This document shows, one piece after another, positions 35,924 through 45,014 of a stretch of DNA of 64,000 nucleotides (positions are counted from its first letter, which is position 1; each line of letters opens with the position of its first letter). Under the pieces are notes generated by a model. The model did not search any database. It worked only from the letters and a program-made list of their open reading frames with translations, and was not told the origin of the DNA. The DNA is taken from the NCBI GenBank assembly GCA_013299045.1, contig JAAFJX010000020.1, forward strand, positions 1 to 64,000, given 5' to 3'. Position numbers and translations under genes: made by a program. The stretch comes from Cytophagales bacterium. Lineage in GTDB: Bacteria > Bacteroidota > Bacteroidia > Cytophagales > Bernardetiaceae.

Positions 35924-35955
35924 TTGAATATGGCATTATATTTTATGTAGCTTTG
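35924..35955 (+). promoter_or_regulatory. Promoter for the propeller sensor gene
   Basis: TTG (35924-35926), 21 bases, TAGCTTTG (35948-35955). The predicted transcription start near 35962 lies about 11 bases before the ATG at 35973, a very short leader. Confidence 0.65.
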
Positions 35956-35972
35956 CACGATACACCGTAAGT

Positions 35973-38900
35973 ATGCCATCGATTCTTATATATCGCATTA
36001 AGCGCTTGTTTGTAGCTGTTGCTTTGCTGTTTTCACAGCAGGTGGCTGTTCTCTACGCGCAAACTCAGCAACTTGTTTGCGACAAACTAGATATTAACGA
36101 TGGACTCTCTCAGAATAGCGTACAGAGTATTTTGCAAGACCAGAAAGGTGTGCTTTGGTTCGGGACGCAAGATGGTCTGAACTATTTTGATGCTTACGAT
36201 ATTAAGGTCTATAAACGCTCTGTGAATGGCGGAAATACAACCATTTCGGATAATTTTATCAAGTGTATTTACGAAGATTCCAAAAACCGCCTCTGGCTAG
36301 GAACAGAAAATGGTGTTACTGCCTTTAAAAAACCGTATATATCCAACTTTTTAGTATTTGCACCCAGTAATGCAAAAGATAAATCTGGGCTATTACAAAA
36401 AAATATTGACTGCATAGTAGAAGACCAGAACCACTTTGTATTTTTTGGCACCCCTAAAGGATTACACGTTTTTAATGAGCAGAATAGTACTATAACTCCT
36501 TATAAGCACTCTTTTATACTTGCTCAGAATGTTCTAAGCTCTGAGATAACAGCTGCCATAGTGGACCATCATGGTTATCTTTGGGTAGGCACTAGAGGTA
36601 ATGGCATTCTAAGATTTAACTCAAAGTTGAAGGATAAGTTTACACATTATTTGCCCAATAATACCGACGGAAAAGCACTGCTTTCTGCTAACATTACAGG
36701 CTTGTACAAGGACTCCCGCAACCGCATCTGGATTGGCAGCGCGGCAGGTATTAATATCTACGACCCTCAGACGAATCAGTGGTACAAAATTCCCAATAAC
36801 GGATTGAATCCTGAGAGCAGCCTGCCCCAGGGTATCATAAGAAGCATAGTGGAGGATAGGGAAGGCAATGTCTGGTTTGCCGTCAATGAATTATTGTGCA
36901 GTTATAATTTTACAGACCAAAAGTTACAGTTATACAAGCTCAGCATTAAAGATGCTAATGCAAATAGTAACTATGGAGCAATCAGCGAACTTTTAGTAGA
37001 TAAAGCGGGGACGCTCTGGATAGGCACAGAGAACAGTGGCGTATTAAAGTATGACCCTTATTTGGCGCGATTTGACTTGTTCAAAATGGGCAATACATAT
37101 CCAAACATATTAGATGTGGAAAATGTTTGGGGAATTCTAGAATGCAGCGATGATAAGCGTATCCTTGTTGCGACTGAACAAAACATAACTGTCATAGACC
37201 GAGCTAACAAAAGTTGGACTTTGCTTTCTAAGTCTGTTAGTGGTGTACCACTTACCCAACTAGAGATATTGAGCATTACCGAAGTTGATAAAAAATGGTT
37301 TATGTTGGCTACACGTGGCGAAGGCGTTAAGTTGATGACCTTATCCGCCGACAAACAGCAAGTAGAACAACTTTTGGAGTTTGGGCCAAATGAAACCGAT
37401 TCGTCCAAGTTAGCATACGGCACTGTTATCATGAAGCACAAGGACAGACGCGGGAATATTTGGTGTGGGGGCTACGGAGGCTTTTCTTTACTAAGATTGA
37501 ATCGTGCAGAGCCTGCAAAATCTACATTTCTTAACTTTAAGCCAAATGAAAACGACCCTAAAGCACTTCATAACGGGGTAATTCGGTCTATGTGTCATGA
37601 CAGCAACGACAATTATTGGGTAGGTACAAACGATGGCCTTTATAGACTCAAGTTCAATCAAAATTTTGAAATCATAGACCTTAAATTATTCCTGAACAAC
37701 CCTAATGATAAAACAAGCCTAAGCCATAACAAAGTACAATATATAGCAGAAGATAAAAACGGTATGTTATGGATAGGAACAGGCGGCGGTTTGAACAAAC
37801 TAAACCCCAAAACGGAAAAGTTTGAACTGATAGGGGGTGATGAAGATGCCATGAAAGCCATTGTATATGCGGCACTACTTGACGAACAGAATATGATTTG
37901 GCTCAGCACCAATAATGGCATCGTTAAGTATGACCTTAAAACCAAAAAGGCTTCACTTTTTAATAGTAAAGATGGTTTACAGAGCAATGAATTTAATTCT
38001 GGCGCTTTCTTTCAGTCCGCGAGTGGAGAAATGTTCTTTGGTGGCATTCACGGTTTTAATGCCTTTTTCCCTGACAAGATTAAGCCAAGTACCTATAATC
38101 CTCCCGTACTTATTGCTGATATTCGCATCAATAGCCGCTCTATTTTTAAAGAAAGAGATGTACTGACGGATTTTAATGAATCACCAATTAGTGTTAAGAC
38201 GCTTAACCTAGACTACACCCAAAACACTATTGCAATAGATATTGCAGCGTTGAACTACAGGCTCACCGAGAAAAATAGATTTAAGCACAAACTGGAGCCA
38301 CTTGATAAAGATTGGGTACTGGACGGAAAGAACAGAATCATTAGTTACAATCAGCTTGAACCAGGCCGATATACTCTTCGGATTGTAGCGCTCAATAACG
38401 ACGGAATAGGCGACGAAGCAGGAACTACTTTAGAAATAGTCATCAGCCCGCCTTGGTGGAAAACCAACCTATTTATAGCAACCCTTACCGTTTTAATTAT
38501 CTCAATTATTTGGTGTAGTGTATACTGGTACAACAGAAACGTTAAAAATCAGAATAAAAGATTAGAGGCTGAAGTGGCCAAACGTACAATTGAGATTGTT
38601 TCCAAGAATGAAGAACTAGTAGAGCAAAAAAGCCAGCTAGAGCGTTCTTTTACCAATATCCGAACACTCAGCGAAATTGGTCAGACAATTACCGCAAAAT
38701 TGGATACACGCGAACTTATCTCTTCAGTCTATGAGTCCGTAACAAGGCTATTGGAGGCAAACGGTTTTGGAATCGGTATATATAATATGGAAGAGGAGTC
38801 TATTGACTTTCTCGGCTTTATGGAAAATGGCGAAGCGCTGCCAGACAGCCGCGACTACCTTTCGCAGCGCAACCGGCTTTCTGTTTGGTGCTTTAGCAAC

Positions 38901-39950
38901 AACAAAGAAGTTTTTATAAACGATTATGACACCGAAATCAATTCCTATATTACCGAAACGAAGGTGCGAACCAGCGGAGATGGTGAGCCTATGCTTTCTA
39001 TAATTTATTTGCCGCTAAGCATAGATAACCGAACCATTGGTGTTATTACAGTGCAAAGCTTGAAAACAAATGCGTACAGCACCAGCGACATGGAGCTTTT
39101 GCGTTCGCTTGCTTCAACAGCCTCTATCGCCATTTCTAACGCCAACGCTTATACCCAAATTCGCGCAATTAACGACGAGGTTCGTAAAAAGAACCAGGCC
39201 ATGAAAGATAGTTTGCGCTATGGTAAAACCATACAGCAAGCTCTTTTGCCGAGAGATTTAGACCGCTATTTTTCGGACAGTTTCATTTTGTTTAGGCCAC
39301 GCGAAACCGTTTCAGGTGATTTTTATTGGGCTACTTTTGCCGACAATAAGATATTCTTGGCAGTTTTGGACTGTACCGGACACGGCGTGCCTGGTGCCTT
39401 TGTAGCCCTGATTGGACAAATGCTTTTGCATGAGATTGTGGACAGGAATCATGTAACCCAACCCTCTTCTATTTTGAGTAATTTACATGAAGAGATTAGA
39501 ATGGCCCTGCACCAAAACGATAAACAAAATACTGACGGCATGGATGCTTGCATTTGCTCGGTGGCAGAAATAGACGAAAATAACCATTATAAAATAACCT
39601 TTGCTGGTGCCAAACGCCCTCTATACTACGTTAAAAACGGGCAACTCTGCGAACTAAAAGGCGATAAAAAGTCTGTTGGCGGTATGCAGAAAGAGATTTC
39701 GCGCACCTTCACACAAACAGAGATAGAAGCCACCAAAGGGGATAGTTTTTATTTTACAACAGATGGTTTTGCAGACCAGAATAACGCCAAACGTGAAAAA
39801 ATAGGTACGAACACGCTCAAAGATGTGCTGGCCGAAATATCAGATAAGCCTATGCTGAAACAGCGTAAACACCTCTCGGCCTATTTTGACAAACATCGCG
39901 ACCAAGAAATTCAGCGCGACGACGTTACAATTATTGGTGTGCGGCTATAA
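35973..39950 (+). CDS. Reg_prop/Y_Y_Y sensor with GAF and SpoIIE phosphatase output
   Basis: A 1325-residue transmembrane signalling protein. After a signal peptide (about 1-30) come two seven-bladed propellers built of reg_prop repeats (for example GVLWFGTQDGLNYFD, NRLWLGTENGVTAF, GMLWIGTGGGLNKLNP), then a Y_Y_Y domain near 740-820, a membrane helix at about 831-853, a coiled coil, a GAF domain at about 890-1060, and a SpoIIE PP2C domain from about 1100 with SGDFYW, DCTGHGVPGAF, DGMD, TDGFADQ and RDD. The extracellular half is that of hybrid two-component sensors, but histidine kinase and response-regulator domains are absent. It should couple an outside ligand to dephosphorylation of a partner. 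Convergent with moeA. Confidence 0.88.
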   Translation: MPSILIYRIKRLFVAVALLFSQQVAVLYAQTQQLVCDKLDINDGLSQNSVQSILQDQKGVLWFGTQDGLNYFDAYDIKVYKRSVNGGNTTISDNFIKCIYEDSKNRLWLGTENGVTAFKKPYISNFLVFAPSNAKDKSGLLQKNIDCIVEDQNHFVFFGTPKGLHVFNEQNSTITPYKHSFILAQNVLSSEITAAIVDHHGYLWVGTRGNGILRFNSKLKDKFTHYLPNNTDGKALLSANITGLYKDSRNRIWIGSAAGINIYDPQTNQWYKIPNNGLNPESSLPQGIIRSIVEDREGNVWFAVNELLCSYNFTDQKLQLYKLSIKDANANSNYGAISELLVDKAGTLWIGTENSGVLKYDPYLARFDLFKMGNTYPNILDVENVWGILECSDDKRILVATEQNITVIDRANKSWTLLSKSVSGVPLTQLEILSITEVDKKWFMLATRGEGVKLMTLSADKQQVEQLLEFGPNETDSSKLAYGTVIMKHKDRRGNIWCGGYGGFSLLRLNRAEPAKSTFLNFKPNENDPKALHNGVIRSMCHDSNDNYWVGTNDGLYRLKFNQNFEIIDLKLFLNNPNDKTSLSHNKVQYIAEDKNGMLWIGTGGGLNKLNPKTEKFELIGGDEDAMKAIVYAALLDEQNMIWLSTNNGIVKYDLKTKKASLFNSKDGLQSNEFNSGAFFQSASGEMFFGGIHGFNAFFPDKIKPSTYNPPVLIADIRINSRSIFKERDVLTDFNESPISVKTLNLDYTQNTIAIDIAALNYRLTEKNRFKHKLEPLDKDWVLDGKNRIISYNQLEPGRYTLRIVALNNDGIGDEAGTTLEIVISPPWWKTNLFIATLTVLIISIIWCSVYWYNRNVKNQNKRLEAEVAKRTIEIVSKNEELVEQKSQLERSFTNIRTLSEIGQTITAKLDTRELISSVYESVTRLLEANGFGIGIYNMEEESIDFLGFMENGEALPDSRDYLSQRNRLSVWCFSNNKEVFINDYDTEINSYITETKVRTSGDGEPMLSIIYLPLSIDNRTIGVITVQSLKTNAYSTSDMELLRSLASTASIAISNANAYTQIRAINDEVRKKNQAMKDSLRYGKTIQQALLPRDLDRYFSDSFILFRPRETVSGDFYWATFADNKIFLAVLDCTGHGVPGAFVALIGQMLLHEIVDRNHVTQPSSILSNLHEEIRMALHQNDKQNTDGMDACICSVAEIDENNHYKITFAGAKRPLYYVKNGQLCELKGDKKSVGGMQKEISRTFTQTEIEATKGDSFYFTTDGFADQNNAKREKIGTNTLKDVLAEISDKPMLKQRKHLSAYFDKHRDQEIQRDDVTIIGVRL

Positions 39951-39954
39951 AAGC

Positions 39955-41181
39955 CTAGCCCTGTTCTTTGAAGGGATAGAACAAACAAGTAGCCTCTTTT
40001 TTAAAAATAGTCTGCAAGGCCGGTAATTCCAAAAGCCCCTCTGCACGCCCTAAACTAAATAAATCGCCTGACGTATTGGTAGCCATGGGCCAAGCGAGTC
40101 CTTCCACCAAACGAGCAGGTAAAAAATAAGTAAGGGCAGGATTGAAAACGATTTGCTGAGCTAGCTCAACACGTTGAGGCTCTTGTATTTTATACGCACT
40201 AGCAAGACGTAAAAACGGAAGCACATAGCGCAATGCACAGCAATAGGCAGAGACGGGGTTGCCTGGCAAACCAAAAAATAAACTTTGACGGCCTGATGCA
40301 CGCATTTCTGCAACCAAGAGGGGTTTTCCTGGCTTCTGTGCCACTCCGTGCAGGAGTATGCTTGCACCTATGCGTTTGAGCGCATTTTTTACGAAATCTG
40401 CTGCACCTACCGATACGCCACCAGTAGTTACAACCACATCATAAATTCCGCTCAAGTGCTCAAATGTTTTGCTAATGGTGTTCAAATCATCTGAAAGGGC
40501 GTTTTCTTGAATTTGCACCTCAAAGCCCCACTCTTGTAGTAGCCAGCCCACCGCATAGGCATTACTCAAACGAATTTGATGAGGTAAAATAGGCTTCTGG
40601 GCTATTGAAACAAGCTCATCGCCCAAAGAAAGCACCACCACACGGGGCTTCTGATAGGCCAACACTTCTGCATAGCCAAAGCTCGCAAGGGCGGCCAATT
40701 CTTTAGAACTTAAAACATAGCCCATATCTGCATAGAGTGTAGCCTCTTGAAGGTCGCTGCCCAGCTCATGTATGTTTTGCCCTTTTGTTGGTACAGCACT
40801 ACTCCTAACAACATCAGTACTTACCTCAATACAGTCCTCTTGCCGCAATACAACATCAGCCTCAGCAGGCACTACTGCACCCGTGTATAGGCGTACACAA
40901 GCACCTTCTGGGAGCATAGAGGGCGGCAAGGGTTTGCCAGCCATCTGAGTCCATGCAATAGGCAAGCCCTTGCTAGAAAGCAGAGCACAATCGCTCGAAC
41001 GCAGCGCTATGCCGTCCATTGTGGCACGACGATAGGGAGGATAAGCTCGGTCTGCTACAATAGCTTCTGCAAGTACCAAGCCTAATGCGCCCTGAAAAGA
41101 CTGGCGCACTACACGCCTGTATTCAAATGCCTTCTGGGTCAAAATACGATGTGCTTCGGCGGTGCTTATAAGTTTTTCCAA
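39955..41181 (-). CDS. moeA: Molybdopterin molybdenumtransferase
   Basis: A 408-residue enzyme that inserts molybdate into adenylated molybdopterin. Family motifs include PPYRRATMDGIALRSSD near residue 49, VLSLGDEL near 189, TTGGVSVGAADFV near 250 and FGLPGNPVSAYCCALRY near 302. The four-domain layout and length are normal. No other moa or mob gene is nearby. Its stop is 4 bases from the end of the convergent sensor gene, so no separate terminator exists between them. Confidence 0.93.
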   Translation of the reverse strand: MEKLISTAEAHRILTQKAFEYRRVVRQSFQGALGLVLAEAIVADRAYPPYRRATMDGIALRSSDCALLSSKGLPIAWTQMAGKPLPPSMLPEGACVRLYTGAVVPAEADVVLRQEDCIEVSTDVVRSSAVPTKGQNIHELGSDLQEATLYADMGYVLSSKELAALASFGYAEVLAYQKPRVVVLSLGDELVSIAQKPILPHQIRLSNAYAVGWLLQEWGFEVQIQENALSDDLNTISKTFEHLSGIYDVVVTTGGVSVGAADFVKNALKRIGASILLHGVAQKPGKPLLVAEMRASGRQSLFFGLPGNPVSAYCCALRYVLPFLRLASAYKIQEPQRVELAQQIVFNPALTYFLPARLVEGLAWPMATNTSGDLFSLGRAEGLLELPALQTIFKKEATCLFYPFKEQG

Positions 41182-41295
41182 GTATGGGTGGCGTTTGGGT
41201 GAGTCGCAAAATTACTAAAAATCAACACATAATGCTCTAGCTGCTATGCACTAGAATAAAATTCTATTATTAGCAGCCAAATAAGAAAAAATGCC

Positions 41296-41303
41296 TATAT
41301 TTG
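41296..41303 (+). promoter_or_regulatory. -7 promoter box (TATATTTG)
   Basis: TATATTTG, full match to TAnnTTTG, followed by GC. Start near 41310 would give a leader of about 40 bases to the ATG at 41349. No good -33 is seen. Confidence 0.4.
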
Positions 41304-41348
41304 CAGCGTTTTGCCTTTAGTTTGTATGTTCATTAACGCATTAAAAAA

Positions 41349-42194
41349 ATGTTCAGTTTTCTTCAGAATATAACTGCACGCACTTGGTTAGTAACTGGGG
41401 TGTGTTCTGCATTTGTACTTCTGGCTATTGGTTTGGGCATAAGCATGACGAGCCGCGATTGGTCTTTTGTGCATACCTATCAGGTGAATATGGCGCAAGA
41501 AGATGCTGAAAGTGCATACAAAAATACCTTCTACAATGTAGCTGCCCAAAAGTTGCGCTTTTTGCAGGATACGCTTTTGTTTCAAAATGAATTGATTGGC
41601 CTGAATCTAGCCCACGCCACGGCACTCAAGAAGGATACCTCCTCGCTGGCTCTTTACTCTATGCTTTTTGGCTCTTCAGATAGCCTCGTAAAGTCTATTG
41701 CACAACAGCAAACAGGCGTGGCTAGCACAAGAAAAATGCAGAGTAAAGAAGAACTAGAAAAAGCCACCGAAAACTTTAAAGAAGCTCTCAGAGCAATGAC
41801 CAATAACCGCGACGCACGCTTCAACTACGAAGTACTTATGCGGATTTTACAACAACAACAAAACCAGCAACAAAACCAAGACAAACAGAATCAAGATAAA
41901 CAAAACCAAGACCAACAAGAACAGCAAAAAAAAGAACAACAAAAAGAACAAGATAAGCAAAACGAAAAAGAACAAAAAGATGGAAAAAAAGATGACTCCG
42001 AAGCAGACAAAGGACAAGATAAAAAAGAAGACCGAACGGATAAAAAGTCTAATGGTGAGCCACAAAAGGGGCAAATAACAAAAGAAAAAGCCAAAGAACT
42101 CTTGGCTGCTCTGCGCAACAACGAAATGCAATACTTCCAGCAGCCCAAAAAGCGTAAGCTGCGCGCCAAAGACAAGAACGTCAAAGATTGGTAG
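41349..42194 (+). CDS. Membrane-anchored BatC-like protein with Gln/Lys-rich region
   Basis: A 281-residue protein. A membrane helix (about 13-32) is followed by a helical part in which EKATENFKEALRAMTNNRDARFNYEVLMRIL near 137-168 looks like a tetratricopeptide repeat. Residues 170-235 are a low-complexity tract of Gln, Asn, Asp, Lys and Glu with short repeats of the type QNQDK. The end, ITKEKAKELLAALRNNEMQY, resembles the tail of BatC, which in Bacteroidota lies with batA, batB, batD and batE. Those genes are absent here, so the label is tentative. The low-complexity tract produces a spurious antisense open frame. Confidence 0.55.
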   Translation: MFSFLQNITARTWLVTGVCSAFVLLAIGLGISMTSRDWSFVHTYQVNMAQEDAESAYKNTFYNVAAQKLRFLQDTLLFQNELIGLNLAHATALKKDTSSLALYSMLFGSSDSLVKSIAQQQTGVASTRKMQSKEELEKATENFKEALRAMTNNRDARFNYEVLMRILQQQQNQQQNQDKQNQDKQNQDQQEQQKKEQQKEQDKQNEKEQKDGKKDDSEADKGQDKKEDRTDKKSNGEPQKGQITKEKAKELLAALRNNEMQYFQQPKKRKLRAKDKNVKDW

Positions 42195-42221
42195 CTTAGT
42201 AGCGCCCTAAAAAAATGTCTG

Positions 42222-43406
42222 ATGTACCCGTCCATTATACTCAAGTCCGGTAAGGAACGCGCCTTGCAGAATAGGCACTGCTGGCTGTTTTCTGGTGCAG
42301 TTAAGCAGCACCCCAGCCACGCCGAAGAGGGCAGTATTGTAGCTGTTCGCACCAATGCCTTTGAACTGATGGGGTATGGCTTTTATGCAGCCAAAAGCCA
42401 AATTGTTTGTAGGCTATTTGAATTTACGAACCAAGAAAAGCTCTTTGACCAAAAGTATTGGTACAAGAAGGTGCTCAATGCCTTACAAATGCGGCAAAAA
42501 TTGGTTTTGAGCGAAAAAACCAACTGTTATCGCTTGTTGCACGCCGAAGGCGATTTTCTGCCTGGCGTTATTGCTGACGTTTTTGCTGATACGATTGTTT
42601 TACAGTTATTGACGAAAGGTGCAGAACGCATACAAGCACATTTGCTACAAGCCTTTGCTGACTTAGGTTTCAGGCACGTTTACTTGAAGAACAAGGCCAA
42701 TCCTGAGCGTATAGAGGGTGTTTTAGTGCAAAATGGGTGGCTGAGTGGAGGCTTTGAGGCGAGCCAGGACTTGCTCATGCTAGAACACGGCCTGCGCTTT
42801 AAAGTGGATTACCTTAAAGGCCAAAAAACAGGTTTTTTTATTGACCAACGCGAAAATCGCCGTATTTTGGGTCAGTTTTCAGCTCAAAAGCGCGTATTGA
42901 ATGCTTTTAGCTATACAGGAGGCTTTAGCGTCTATGCCTTGGCCGGACAAGCCAGAGAAGTTTATTCAGTAGATGTTTCCAAAGATGCTTTGGTGCTTGC
43001 TGAACAAAATGTTGCTTTGAACTTTGGCGTGAATGCACCTCATAAAACCATTGATGCTGATTGCTTTGAGTATTTGCGCCAAATGAATGAGGATTTTGAT
43101 GTAATTGTTTTAGACCCACCCGCTTTTGCCAAAAATGCTAAGAGTGTACCCAATGCCGCTCGTGGTTACAAAGACCTCAATCGCATTGCTTTAACAAAGA
43201 TATTGCCGCAGAGCCTACTCTTTACGTTCTCTTGCTCTCAAAATATTGACAAACAGCTTTTTAGGCAAATAATTTTTGCGGCTGCTGCCGAAGCAGGACG
43301 AAATGTTCGCATTGTTGAGCAGCTTATTCAGCCCGCCGACCATCCTATAAATATTTTTCACCCCGAAACAGAGTATTTGAAAGGTCTTTTACTCTGGGTA
43401 GAATAA
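42222..43406 (+). CDS. RlmI-like class I rRNA methyltransferase
   Basis: A 394-residue SAM-dependent methyltransferase. An N-terminal PUA-like domain (about 1-75) starts with the block KSGKERALQNRHCWLFSGAV; the Rossmann domain has VLNAFSYTGGFSVYALAG near residue 226 for SAM binding and the catalytic-region motifs DPPAFAKN near 302 and TFSCSQ near 335. E. coli RlmI (YccW) methylates C1962 of 23S rRNA; the same target is likely but not provable here. The conserved hypothetical at 43419 follows after 12 bases. Confidence 0.88.
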   Translation: MYPSIILKSGKERALQNRHCWLFSGAVKQHPSHAEEGSIVAVRTNAFELMGYGFYAAKSQIVCRLFEFTNQEKLFDQKYWYKKVLNALQMRQKLVLSEKTNCYRLLHAEGDFLPGVIADVFADTIVLQLLTKGAERIQAHLLQAFADLGFRHVYLKNKANPERIEGVLVQNGWLSGGFEASQDLLMLEHGLRFKVDYLKGQKTGFFIDQRENRRILGQFSAQKRVLNAFSYTGGFSVYALAGQAREVYSVDVSKDALVLAEQNVALNFGVNAPHKTIDADCFEYLRQMNEDFDVIVLDPPAFAKNAKSVPNAARGYKDLNRIALTKILPQSLLFTFSCSQNIDKQLFRQIIFAAAAEAGRNVRIVEQLIQPADHPINIFHPETEYLKGLLLWVE

Positions 43407-43418
43407 GCAGACGTTTGT

Positions 43419-43778
43419 ATGACAAGTGCTGTTAATTTTTCTGCAAATTGGCGCGATGAGTGGGTGAGGCTAATCAATACACTTGAACGCAACTTTGCCA
43501 AAATTCCCGACACCAATGCCGTTCTGTTTTTGATTGGTGTGCAAGAGCTTGGGCAAGGGCCGCTGCATTTTAGTAAAGAACAAAAGCAAGACCTTATGCA
43601 CATTGGCTTGTGTTGTGTGCTGAGCCTCAGTCAGCATTACGAACATACCCACACCGATGCAGACGGCTGGCCTCATTATGTATGCCTAAAGCCTGTTCCG
43701 CTGATGGAAATGCGTGAGCAAGAGCGCTATATCAAACAACATATCATCGCTTACTTCCGAGAGCATCTTGTGTTTTAA
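43419..43778 (+). CDS. Conserved Bacteroidota hypothetical protein
   Basis: A 119-residue soluble protein. The core LFLIGVQELGQGPLHFSKEQKQDLMHIG followed later by DGWPHYV is a pattern I recognise as widespread in Bacteroidota genomes, though no function is known. The spacing of 12 bases after the methyltransferase gene points to co-transcription. Confidence 0.75.
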   Translation: MTSAVNFSANWRDEWVRLINTLERNFAKIPDTNAVLFLIGVQELGQGPLHFSKEQKQDLMHIGLCCVLSLSQHYEHTHTDADGWPHYVCLKPVPLMEMREQERYIKQHIIAYFREHLVF

Positions 43779-43928
43779 TATCAGGAAATTATATTTTTGT
43801 GCCTTTCCTAAGTCCTCAAAATTTGTATTGTTTTGCAAAGCTAATTTTCTTGTAAAGAGTCCGTAAAAAGCCTCTGGAGATGGCAACTGCTATTTGATGA
43901 TGAAGCCCTAACCAAAAAGCAATTAGTT

Positions 43929-43959
43929 TTTGCTTTTCAAAAAAAAGCATTTATCTTTG
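43929..43959 (+). promoter_or_regulatory. Promoter for the PorP/SprF gene
   Basis: TTTG (43929-43932), 19 bases, TATCTTTG (43952-43959). Start near 43966 excludes the in-frame TTG at 43968 as a comfortable start and supports the ATG at 43980. Confidence 0.7.
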
Positions 43960-43979
43960 CTATCGTTTTGGCCAATCCA

Positions 43980-44990
43980 ATGAAAAAAATTTTAATTTTA
44001 TGTGTGTTTTATGGCATCGTAGCTGCACAGGCATTTGCGCAGCAGCGCCCGCTTTTTAGCCAATATTTTCAAAATCAATTCATTGAAAATCCTGCTTATG
44101 CTGGCAACGATGGCTATGGCTCTGCTTTTTTGACCTACCGCTACCAGTGGGCTGGGGTAGAGAATGCTCCTCAAACAGGGGCTTTTACTCTGAATATGCC
44201 ATTTTATGAGAATAGAGGCGGTTTTGGGCTAAATGTTTATCAAGATGCAGCCAACGTCATCGTGAATACCAAAGTGATGGCTACTGGGGCTGTACATATT
44301 TTTGGCAACTACGACAAAAGCAGTAAATTCTCTATGGGAATGTCCGCCGGCATATTAAACAGCCGTTTAGACCCCTCGCGTGTGCGGGTGGCGCATATAC
44401 AAGACCCCAACATTGTGCCTAATACGCAAAACTTTACGGCGTTTGGCTTGGCAGCAGGTTTTAACTTGATGGTGCGCTATAAATTCCAACTTGGCTTAGC
44501 GCTACCGCAGTTGCTGCATACCAATTTTCATTTTATGGCCTTAGAGCCAGATGAAAAAAAACGAAGTTTTCATCAACTAGAACATTTCTTGGTGAATGCG
44601 CGCTATAAGTGGGAAAACAAATACAAGACTCTAGCGCTAGAGCCTTTGCTGATGGTGCGCATGGCGGCCAAATCGCCTTGGCAACTAGATGGCGGCTTAC
44701 TCGCAACTTTCAATAAAATAGTTTGGGTATCTGCTTGTTATAGAACAGACTACGCAGTCAGTATGGCTGCTGGGCTTGTACTCCCCAATTTGCGCTTTGG
44801 TTATGCTTACGACTTTCATACAGGCCCTCTTATGGGGAATTTGGGCGGCTCTCATGAACTAACGTTGGGTTATACCTTTGGCGACTTACCCGACAACCCG
44901 CTTTCTAAGGCCAAGAACAAGACCTGGCAAAAGAAACGCCGTAAATGGCATCCATCGCGCCCATTCCCTATTTTCTTCCGCCGAAGATAA
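43980..44990 (+). CDS. PorP/SprF family type IX secretion outer-membrane protein
   Basis: A 336-residue outer-membrane protein. Signal peptide about 1-20 (ending AFAQ), then the family opening QQRPLFSQYFQNQFIENPAYAG, with RYQWAGVENAPQT near residue 50 and GGFGLNVYQDA near 78. PorP/SprF barrels belong to the type IX secretion and gliding machinery; Cytophagales carry many paralogs, usually next to a large secreted adhesin or PorK-N genes, neither of which is here. The last 25 residues are very basic (KKRRKWHPSR), unusual for a barrel end. An ABC-2 permease gene begins 24 bases later. Confidence 0.9.
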   Translation: MKKILILCVFYGIVAAQAFAQQRPLFSQYFQNQFIENPAYAGNDGYGSAFLTYRYQWAGVENAPQTGAFTLNMPFYENRGGFGLNVYQDAANVIVNTKVMATGAVHIFGNYDKSSKFSMGMSAGILNSRLDPSRVRVAHIQDPNIVPNTQNFTAFGLAAGFNLMVRYKFQLGLALPQLLHTNFHFMALEPDEKKRSFHQLEHFLVNARYKWENKYKTLALEPLLMVRMAAKSPWQLDGGLLATFNKIVWVSACYRTDYAVSMAAGLVLPNLRFGYAYDFHTGPLMGNLGGSHELTLGYTFGDLPDNPLSKAKNKTWQKKRRKWHPSRPFPIFFRRR

Positions 44991-45014
44991 AAAAAAATCA
45001 AACAAAATTTGATA

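Noticed and set aside
41847-42355. Antisense frames with long Phe/Leu-rich hydrophobic runs
   Set aside because: They are the complement of the Gln/Lys-rich tract and adjoining part of the BatC-like gene; the apparent membrane protein is a low-complexity artefact.
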